From RZYY01 sp036794825 (lineage in GTDB: Bacteria > Bacteroidota > Bacteroidia > Bacteroidales > 4484-276): a stretch of 10,734 nt of DNA. A program made the position numbers and the translations under genes. Shown piece by piece: positions 1 through 5,593 of the stretch (the stretch's first letter is position 1; every line of letters starts with the position of its first letter). The notes under the pieces were generated by a model. It was given only the letters and a program-made list of their open reading frames with translations, was not told where the DNA came from and ran no database searches. The stretch spans positions 1 to 10,734 of the forward strand of contig DAIRGA010000058.1 in the NCBI GenBank assembly GCA_036794825.1. Reading direction: 5' to 3'.

Positions 1-52
1 GTTATATAATTTGTACTGCCCCTATTTTCTCATTTTTTAGTCGGACAGTAGT

Positions 53-388
53 GATTTCATATATGTGAAAAGCGGCGGCATACTTTCAGCCAACAATACC
101 TATTTCTCTTATTTGAACTATATCCAGTTACAAAACGGTTCAACACTCGATCCGGCTAATGCGTTTTACCGGTGCACTTTTACAAACAATGTTGCCAATC
201 CTTCCGGCGGCGTTTTATATTTTAACAATAATCAGGAAATTTCAATTTATCAGGCACATTTCACCGCATTGAACAGCGGTTATAACGTTTATAAATCGAA
301 TGATGCCGGGCATGTAATCTTCAAAGATGCAACAGGCGCTTTTGCCGGGGCAACCTATGAGTTTGACCCCTTCAACCGGATCGCCTGG
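53..388 (+). repeat. Copy 1 of a diverged ~110-residue beta-helix module ending DPFNRIxW
   Basis: Protein-level repeat shared with 2969-3310. Matching landmarks are SGGILSANNTYF versus SGSWISASNTEF, CTF versus CVF, NNNQEISI versus INDQELVI, YNVYK versus YNVRK, and TGAFAGATYEFDPFNRIAW versus TGAFSGATYESDPFNRIFW. The match includes residues encoded upstream of the GTG at 65, which is direct evidence that the protein once began further upstream. Confidence 0.8.
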
Positions 389-3300
389 GTAGCTTCAACA
401 CCGGGATTGTGGACAGGGATAACATCTTCCAACTGGTCAACGGCAAGCAACTGGGACGATTTTAATGTGCCGACTTCCGTAACGGATGTGACCATTCCTG
501 CCGGTACACCTTTTTCACCGGTCATCAGTTCGGGAACTGCCAATTGCCATAACCTATGGATCCAGGAAAATGCGCTGCTTACTCAAAATACAAGCACTAC
601 AATAAATTGTTACGGAGATTTTGGAATTTGGGGATATAGTAACGGACCAATTATCATGAACGGTACATCCTATTTGTTTTTTAGAGGTTCTGAAAACACA
701 CAATGGCATTCGTTTCCTGAAAGTGTATACTCCAATGTACGTATCCAAAAATCAATAATTACTGCCTCAGTTACATTTAGCGATCTGGTTGCTAATTGCA
801 CTGGAACATTCGAAATAAAAGAAGGTGTTTTTGAGCTTAATTCCGAATTGATAATAGAAAGTTCAAGCATCAATGCATTTATTGTTGAAGATGGTGGTTC
901 GCTGATTGGAAATACACCTATATTTGAAGAGGTAGTTGTTAATGGTAGCATTCATTTTTATAATGGCAGTTTTATATCACCAGAATACTTGTTAATAAGT
1001 GTAGGAGGCGATTTTATTATTGATTCCGGTGCTTCGGGTGAAAATTTTGATATTGATTTTGAAGGTACCGGAGATCAATATTTCAATAACCAAAGCGAAG
1101 AATTTGAAATCCGATCTTTTGATATAGACAAGCCATCCGGAACTTGCTATTTGCAATCGGATTTGAGAACTATATGGTGTAGCATATACTCAGGTGTTCT
1201 CAGTTGCGATAATGGTCCGAATCCCAGTAATTCTTTCGATATTTACACATCTTCGTGGATGAATCTGGCAGATGAAGCAGCATTTAATGCAAGTACAGGG
1301 AAAGTACACTTTTACGATGGCAATGATTATGGATGTACAGGTAGTACAAATTTTAATATTCTTGAAGTAAACCGCTTGACTCCACTTCATGTTTGGGATG
1401 GTAATATCGTTTGCTCGGTTTACGACTGGATACAGGGGGGTATAGAGGTAACTTACATGAGTACTATTTTCACCGCCAACGACCTGCTCGACAATGCCAT
1501 TAAAGGCACTTTTATCTGCCAGGAGGGTGGTACCATCAACCTCACCAATTCAGGTACAGGAACGTTTGTTGACCTTGCTGGCGAATTGCATAACTTCGGG
1601 GGAACGATCAATATTTCCGGTTCACTGAGCTTCTGGCCCTTCGGTGGCAATGCCGTGGTCGAGATGACCGGCGGTGTAATCGACCTGAAAACCTGCGGAT
1701 TGACCATCAACAACAACCCTACATTAACCCTGACCGACAACATTACCGGCGGTACCATCCGCACGGCTTATGGCTTTTCCGGAAACAGGGCCGATTTTAC
1801 ACCTACGATGGGTACATTTGAATTTTATGGCTCAAATGATGTTAGTATTTCGCAATCAAACGGCTGTTCGCTTCCAAATGTTTTAATAAATAAATCTGCA
1901 AAAGAAGGCGATACGTCAGCAGGTTGCGAGCCTGTATTTGATATGCGGACAGGTGAATTACTGTATGACGGAGGCAAAGCCAACGTGATTTCTCTGATGT
2001 CGCCTTTTACCATTACTAACGACCTGATTATTCAAAGTGGTGTGTTGAACACAGTCAATCACACTATCAGTATCCACGGCGACTGGAATAATGTTGCAGG
2101 TCCCGAGGGGTTTATCGAAGGAACCGGAAGGGTAATTTTTGCAGGAAACCAGGCGCAAATGTGTTCGGATGAAGAATTTTACACCCTCGAAATAAACAAG
2201 CCATCGGAGTATTTATATAATTATAGCAACGCGAACATCAGTTGCCAGGTCTATGACTGGACACAGGGAGGAATCTGGATTTCCAGCAACGGGAACTTCT
2301 ATGCTGAGGACCTTGCCGATAACGGTATTTACGGTAACTGGAAATTATCCGGTAATTCTGTTGAACTGCACCAGGATGCAACTCAGGCTGTCGATTTGAT
2401 CGGCAATCTGACTATCAATGGGGGAGAGTTTAAGGTTTATGGTGAGAATCTTGATTGGAGTCGGTGGGGTTCTGTTGGAAATACAATGCTTACAATGACA
2501 AGCGGAACACTTGAATTCGGAGTTAACAATGGTATCTATATTTCTGATTTCGCTCCTTACGCGTTTACTTCAAATATCACAGGCGGAACAATCCGGACAA
2601 GGAATTTTCATTCGTTATCGCCCGGTTTTGCTCCCTCCGGCGGAACAGTAGAAAAATCAGGAGAAGGTTATGGAGAGGTTCAAGCCTACAATGGATCGTA
2701 CTTTCATAACCTTAAAATTAATGCATCAGAATATGATACTCGTATTTTTAGCTGCGAAATTATCAACGATTTGATAATAGAAGGTCATACGGTTTATACC
2801 AACATCCAAAATAGCATTCAGTGCGGGAATGTCATCATCAACAACGGTGGTACTCTGTTCATTGATGGAATTCTTAAAATGAAAAACAACGGAACCATCA
2901 ACATAAATTCCGGCGGTTATTTTTACTCTGTCGGTTCAAAGGTCACTGGTATCAATGCTGCCGATCGCTACTCTTTTAATGCCAACAGCGGATCATGGAT
3001 AAGTGCCAGTAATACCGAATTCGAAAATATGGACCAGAATGGTATTCATATTCATCCGGGGGCTCTTGTTAAATTGTCGCCGGCATTTCAAAACTGTGTA
3101 TTCAGAAATGGCGCCGCAGGTGGCACCCTGCTGAATATTATCAACGACCAGGAACTGGTCATCGAAAATGCCGTCTTTCCTGTCAATACCTGGGGCGGGC
3201 AGTATAATGTCAGGAAAAATGTGAATACCGGGCAGGTGTTCTTTATCAATCAAACCGGGGCATTTTCAGGCGCCACATACGAGTCTGATCCTTTCAACCG

Positions 3301-4474
3301 AATCTTCTGGGCAGGTCAGCCCGACGAACAATCCATCACCCTGCCTGCAGGTTGGAGCGGTCTTTCGACATGGCTGTTGCCAGCGCCTGAAAATGATGTG
3401 GCCGAGCTGTTTGCACCCATTCAAAGCAACTTTACCATTTTGCTGAACAATGCCGGTGGTATGTATTACCCTGCAGCCGGAACCAACACCATTGGTAAAT
3501 GGGCAAGCCAGTCGGCATTCAAGGTGAAGATGGAAAACGAGGCCACACTGGCCCTCGAAGGTGGATGGGAACTGAACAAGACCTTTGCGATGACAGCCGG
3601 CTGGAACCTGATGCCGGTGATCTTTAACGACGTTTGGGATGCTCCCATTGCTGCGCAGCAGTTGGGAGCAAAGCTGGTGATCATCAAGGAGGTGGCAGGT
3701 ACGAAGGTTTACTGGCCTCAGTATGGCATTCAGACCCTGTATTGGTTACAACCCGGAAGAGCATACTATGTAAATCTGAATAGCGAAGGCAGTCTAACTT
3801 TTCCGCCTAATGATGTCAAAGGAAAATCAGTCTTGGTTTTAGAAAAGGATAACCTACAAAGTCCGTGGGGTATTGTAAACAACACAGGCACGTCACACAT
3901 CATCGTAGTACCCGCAAGCCTGCTGGCAGCATTTTCCAAAGGAGATGTGATCGGGGTATTTACTACCGAAGGTTTGTGTGCAGGATTTTCCGAGATAGTA
4001 AGTAGTGAAGAAAGTATTGCCATTACTGCCTGGGGCGATGATCCGGCAACGGAAGTAAAAGATGGATTTTTTGAAGGGGAGATGATCTTCTTCAAAATTC
4101 TGACAGGTATGGCAAACCTGACAGGTTTAGAACCCACCTACGACCCATCCCTCCCCCAATCCGACGGCCTCTTCACCGAAAATGGCCTTTCAGCCATCAC
4201 CGGCTTTGAAGCAGCCTCTGGTATTGGTATTGAAGGCTTTGGAGCAATCATCAGCATCTATCCCAATCCGACTGATGGTTTACTCTATATTGCCGGTTTG
4301 GATGCCGGTTCTGAAATCACCATAAGAGATGCAGTCGGACAGCTGGTGTTGCAGGAATCAGGGCTTTCAAAGCATATAGTCTCTTTAGACCTTAGCAACC
4401 TCAATCCTGGCGTGTATTTCATTAATATCAAACAAAATAGCGAAAGTGCAACCAGAAAAGTGGTTTTGAGATAA
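65..4474 (+). CDS. Giant repeat-rich T9SS-sorted surface protein, 5' end missing or broken
   Basis: This is a 1469-codon frame read from a GTG, with the TAA stop at 4472-4474. Seen: most of residues 1-1080 is rich in Gly, Asn, Thr and Ser with short alternating beta strands, as in parallel beta-helix adhesins. Residues about 115-150 carry a W-G-x3-S-x-N-W / NW-x5-VP pattern that is common in Bacteroidota secreted proteins. Two different internal duplications lie at residues 1-108/969-1082 and 450-610/727-888. Residues about 1090-1247 form a two-fold GW module, residues about 1275-1383 a DGFFEGE / GLSAITGF module, and residues 1398-1469 a T9SS type A sorting domain. Family knowledge: that tail directs Sec-exported proteins across the outer membrane and is then cleaved. 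Odd: there is no signal peptide, and repeat homology extends upstream of the GTG to about position 53, with an in-frame TAG at 38-40. The GTG is therefore unlikely to be the native start. The ligand is unknown. A role in adhesion or as a structural surface protein is an inference. Confidence 0.85.
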   Translation: MKSGGILSANNTYFSYLNYIQLQNGSTLDPANAFYRCTFTNNVANPSGGVLYFNNNQEISIYQAHFTALNSGYNVYKSNDAGHVIFKDATGAFAGATYEFDPFNRIAWVASTPGLWTGITSSNWSTASNWDDFNVPTSVTDVTIPAGTPFSPVISSGTANCHNLWIQENALLTQNTSTTINCYGDFGIWGYSNGPIIMNGTSYLFFRGSENTQWHSFPESVYSNVRIQKSIITASVTFSDLVANCTGTFEIKEGVFELNSELIIESSSINAFIVEDGGSLIGNTPIFEEVVVNGSIHFYNGSFISPEYLLISVGGDFIIDSGASGENFDIDFEGTGDQYFNNQSEEFEIRSFDIDKPSGTCYLQSDLRTIWCSIYSGVLSCDNGPNPSNSFDIYTSSWMNLADEAAFNASTGKVHFYDGNDYGCTGSTNFNILEVNRLTPLHVWDGNIVCSVYDWIQGGIEVTYMSTIFTANDLLDNAIKGTFICQEGGTINLTNSGTGTFVDLAGELHNFGGTINISGSLSFWPFGGNAVVEMTGGVIDLKTCGLTINNNPTLTLTDNITGGTIRTAYGFSGNRADFTPTMGTFEFYGSNDVSISQSNGCSLPNVLINKSAKEGDTSAGCEPVFDMRTGELLYDGGKANVISLMSPFTITNDLIIQSGVLNTVNHTISIHGDWNNVAGPEGFIEGTGRVIFAGNQAQMCSDEEFYTLEINKPSEYLYNYSNANISCQVYDWTQGGIWISSNGNFYAEDLADNGIYGNWKLSGNSVELHQDATQAVDLIGNLTINGGEFKVYGENLDWSRWGSVGNTMLTMTSGTLEFGVNNGIYISDFAPYAFTSNITGGTIRTRNFHSLSPGFAPSGGTVEKSGEGYGEVQAYNGSYFHNLKINASEYDTRIFSCEIINDLIIEGHTVYTNIQNSIQCGNVIINNGGTLFIDGILKMKNNGTININSGGYFYSVGSKVTGINAADRYSFNANSGSWISASNTEFENMDQNGIHIHPGALVKLSPAFQNCVFRNGAAGGTLLNIINDQELVIENAVFPVNTWGGQYNVRKNVNTGQVFFINQTGAFSGATYESDPFNRIFWAGQPDEQSITLPAGWSGLSTWLLPAPENDVAELFAPIQSNFTILLNNAGGMYYPAAGTNTIGKWASQSAFKVKMENEATLALEGGWELNKTFAMTAGWNLMPVIFNDVWDAPIAAQQLGAKLVIIKEVAGTKVYWPQYGIQTLYWLQPGRAYYVNLNSEGSLTFPPNDVKGKSVLVLEKDNLQSPWGIVNNTGTSHIIVVPASLLAAFSKGDVIGVFTTEGLCAGFSEIVSSEESIAITAWGDDPATEVKDGFFEGEMIFFKILTGMANLTGLEPTYDPSLPQSDGLFTENGLSAITGFEAASGIGIEGFGAIISIYPNPTDGLLYIAGLDAGSEITIRDAVGQLVLQESGLSKHIVSLDLSNLNPGVYFINIKQNSESATRKVVLR
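1412..1896 (+). repeat. Copy 1 of a ~160-residue VYDWxQGG module
   Basis: Residues 450-610. Shared landmarks with 2243-2728 are C-S/Q-VYDW-x-QGGI, a D-L-x-DN-x-I-x-G segment, VDL-x-G-x-L, a GNxxxxMT-x-G segment, NITGGTIRT (identical in both), a G-F-x-P segment followed by a G-T stretch, and a final L-x-INxS. This copy is noticeably richer in G+C than the sequence just before it (51% over 1501-1800 versus 34% over 841-1140, counted by hand). Confidence 0.8.
2243..2728 (+). repeat. Copy 2 of the VYDWxQGG module
   Basis: Residues 727-888, homologous to 1412-1896 at protein level with the invariant NITGGTIRT block at about residues 838-846. In both copies the module is preceded by a short EVNR or EINKPS segment, so the repeat unit may start about 20 residues earlier than given. 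Confidence 0.8.
2969..3310 (+). repeat. Copy 2 of the beta-helix module ending DPFNRIxW
   Basis: Residues 969-1082 of the first gene, homologous to 53-388. In this copy the module is followed directly by the GW module. In copy 1 it is followed by the W-G / NW-x5-VP segment. The same C-terminal hinge motif (GATYExDPFNRI) therefore joins two different downstream domains. DNA identity is low except near the hinge, so this is an old duplication. Confidence 0.8.
3332..3805 (+). repeat. Two-fold GW module, copy in the first giant gene
   Basis: Residues 1090-1247. Two half-repeats are visible, one beginning LPAGWSGLS and one beginning TAGWNLMPV. Each is followed by an A/V-x-L-F-like segment, a strand, G-x-YxP (MYYP, VYWP), an INT/IQT-like segment and a final FKV/YYV strand. 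The module recurs at 5801-6271 in the FISUMP gene. I have seen this pattern in Bacteroidota T9SS proteins but do not know a named domain for it. Confidence 0.8.
4256..4471 (+). other. T9SS type A C-terminal sorting domain
   Basis: Residues 1398-1469 of the first gene. Diagnostic elements in order are IYPNPTDGLLYI, then EITIRDAVGQLV, then SLDLSNLNPGVYFINI, ending in RKVVLR at the stop. This is the TIGR04183-type pattern (YPNP ... D..G ... L..L..GVY.. ... K). Known role: recognition by the T9SS outer-membrane translocon and removal on surface delivery. It shows that the organism encodes a T9SS. Confidence 0.93.
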
Positions 4475-4741
4475 AGAGTGAGTTTCCATTTTGGGTTTAG
4501 ATCAGCTCGTCGGTAGGAAGGTGGGGTGGTTTTGTTTTAGTGATTATTGAAATGATAAAAATTCATAAAATGAAATGATTTTTAATGAAATAACTGACCA
4601 ATTATCACACAGTGACAAGTGAAAAATTTTATCTTTGTCCGCCATTCAGAAGAATACAGGAGTGTCTTACGATTTAAAGACTGAGCCAGGATTGAGTTTC
4701 CATAAAATGTAGTTCTGATGACAATTTAAAACTATGTCTTC
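4475..4741 (+). other. Intergenic region with promoter and short repeats
   Basis: 267 bases without a gene. It is AT-rich in the middle and holds the TAnnTTTG element at 4630-4637. A small dyad (TCAC-ACA-GTGA, 4605-4615) lies just upstream of that element. An 11-base direct repeat, TGAGTTTCCAT, lies at 4479-4489 and 4693-4703. I see no convincing hairpin terminator for the upstream gene. Confidence 0.6.
4630..4637 (+). promoter_or_regulatory. Bacteroidota -7 promoter element (TATCTTTG)
   Basis: Exact match to the TAnnTTTG consensus recognised by the Bacteroidota primary sigma factor. It lies 104 bases upstream of the first small gene. A TTG-type -33 element is not evident at the usual spacing, so this may be a weak or activator-dependent promoter. 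It would give a 5' untranslated region of about 95-100 bases. The TCAC/GTGA dyad at 4605-4615 is placed where an operator could be, but its arms are only 4 bp. Confidence 0.55.
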
Positions 4742-4954
4742 ATGAATATGCGAACAAAAGGTCCATCTAAAAATCCTGATCAATTACCAGGGCGCCCAGT
4801 TACAGTAAGCCTAAGAATATGTCCTGATATGCTGGAATTCAATGTACATGTGCTAAAATTGGATCATCAGAACCTGATTAGCACTGACAGTCCTATTGAC
4901 CGGTTTGGTAAACTGCTGTTTGAATATTTATTGCCAAAGGGTTACAAAAGATGA
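4742..4954 (+). CDS. Small unrecognised protein, first gene of a coupled pair
   Basis: 70 residues. The N-terminus is basic and Pro-rich (RTKGPSKNPDQLPGRP), followed by a short beta-like stretch (VTVSLRICPDMLEFNVHVLKL) and a helix-like basic tail (FGKLLFEYLLPKGYKR). There is no signal peptide or membrane segment, so it is probably cytoplasmic. The start at 4742 is not preceded by a Shine-Dalgarno sequence, which is normal for this phylum. ATG 4748, two codons later, is an alternative start. The stop overlaps the next gene's start (ATGA at 4951-4954), implying co-translation. I do not recognise the family. The reading frame is supported mainly by the overlap with the next frame and by the upstream promoter. 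Confidence 0.6.
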   Translation: MNMRTKGPSKNPDQLPGRPVTVSLRICPDMLEFNVHVLKLDHQNLISTDSPIDRFGKLLFEYLLPKGYKR

Positions 4955-5289
4955 ACTATGGTTACCCTATCGAAACAAGAATTGGTATGGATTTCTATAC
5001 CAATGATTCTGAGGCTTTTGAAGTAATCAGAAAAGTAGTAAAATGCCATAGTCGGTCTAATTTAACCAAAATGCTATGTAACGTGCTGCCCAACGTATCA
5101 AAGCAGGAACTGAAAGTGCTGGTAATCAGTGAGTTTTTAATTTATTTAGCTGATTTAACTCTGCAGGAAACGGTTAGGTTTAAAGACTCATCAAACCTAA
5201 AGCTTCATGATGATGGAAAGCCTGCTGTGGAAAATGATGCATTTGATTATAGGGAGGGTATTGTCGAATCCTTTGTAAGCAGTAAGTAA
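4951..5289 (+). CDS. Small unrecognised protein, second gene of a coupled pair
   Basis: 112 residues, starting at an ATG that shares ATGA with the stop of the upstream gene. Residues about 20-78 look largely helical (EAFEVIRKVVKCHSRSNLTK, then KQELKVLVISEFLIYLADLT). The tail from about residue 80 is hydrophilic and acidic (ENDAFDYREGIVES). There is no signal peptide; the hydrophobic stretch near residues 58-68 is short and fits a buried helix better than a membrane span. The family is not recognised. A small two-gene operon could be a regulatory or toxin-antitoxin-like pair, but nothing in the sequence demonstrates this. Confidence 0.65.
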   Translation: MNYGYPIETRIGMDFYTNDSEAFEVIRKVVKCHSRSNLTKMLCNVLPNVSKQELKVLVISEFLIYLADLTLQETVRFKDSSNLKLHDDGKPAVENDAFDYREGIVESFVSSK

Positions 5290-5375
5290 TACATTATGAA
5301 TATGTTAGAAACACGGAATAATAAATCATAAAAATTAGAAAAGCAATGTAATACAGTGATATAGCCACAAATAAT

Positions 5376-5392
5376 AAGGCGTTAGCTTTTTT
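5376..5392 (+). terminator. Weak intrinsic terminator candidate after the small gene pair
   Basis: A 5-bp stem (AAGGC with GCTTT, one G-U pair) and a 4-base loop, with six T's at 5387-5392 that begin inside the 3' arm. It lies about 87 bases past the stop of the second small gene. The stem is short, so this is tentative. Confidence 0.3.
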
Positions 5393-5441
5393 CTTGAATC
5401 TGAAAATCGCCAGGTTTCATCTGGGACCAAGATAAAAAGTA

Positions 5442-5537
5442 CCACGCAAAAGGCTCAAACGTGGGCTGCTAATACTTCTTCCCACATCAGTTTGACGAAA
5501 TTAGGTTCTGATCAGGTTACAGTTCCCACGCTTTTTT
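5442..5537 (+). promoter_or_regulatory. Possible attenuator-like leader with alternative base pairing
   Basis: The segment CGTGGG at 5460-5465 can pair in three exclusive ways: with CCACG at 5442-5446 (5 bp, 13-base loop), with CCCAC at 5481-5485 (5 bp), or with CCCACG at 5525-5530 (6 bp). The last pairing is followed by C and six T's at 5532-5537, as in an intrinsic terminator. An inner stem ATCAG 5486-5490 / CTGAT 5508-5512 would shorten the large loop of that third structure. I could not match it to a known riboswitch class. Confidence 0.3.
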
Positions 5538-5554
5538 ATATAAATAAAAAAATG

Positions 5555-5570
5555 CCCAGCGGGGGCTGGG
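5555..5570 (+). other. GC-rich hairpin 24 bases before the FISUMP start codon
   Basis: CCCAGC (5555-5560), loop GGGG (5561-5564), GCTGGG (5565-5570): a perfect 6-bp stem in otherwise AT-rich sequence. No T-run follows, so it is not a terminator. It sits between the in-frame ATG at 5552 and the preferred ATG at 5594 and could influence which start is used or mRNA stability. Confidence 0.5.
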
Positions 5571-5593
5571 GGCAAAGATTAAAACCTACTTTT

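Larger units (their letters stand above)
5290..5593 (+). other. Leader / intergenic region before the FISUMP gene
   Basis: 304 bases without an annotated gene. It holds the weak terminator at 5376-5392, the multi-partner pairing region at 5442-5537 and the hairpin at 5555-5570. I found no good TAnnTTTG match. The closest are TAGCTTTT at 5383-5390 and TCAGTTTG at 5487-5494, each with one mismatch and no -33 element. The frame of the FISUMP gene stays open from 5378, with an in-frame ATG at 5552. Confidence 0.5.

Noticed and set aside
3766..4137. 123-codon - strand frame within the first giant gene
   Set aside because: It is antisense to the conserved C-terminal module before the T9SS domain. 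It has no promoter, and its composition mirrors the sense strand.
4475..4560. Intrinsic terminator for the first giant gene
   Set aside because: There are T-rich stretches near 4531-4540 but no stem of useful length precedes them.
4479..4703. Insertion sequence or MITE between the 11-base direct repeats
   Set aside because: No terminal inverted repeats were found inside the direct repeats and there is no transposase, so only the repeat itself is reported.
5401..5540. tRNA gene or known riboswitch (c-di-GMP, cobalamin, preQ1, T-box considered)
   Set aside because: The string CACGCAAAAGGCTCAAAC is superficially like part of a c-di-GMP riboswitch, but the second conserved half is absent. There is no cloverleaf and no T-box core.
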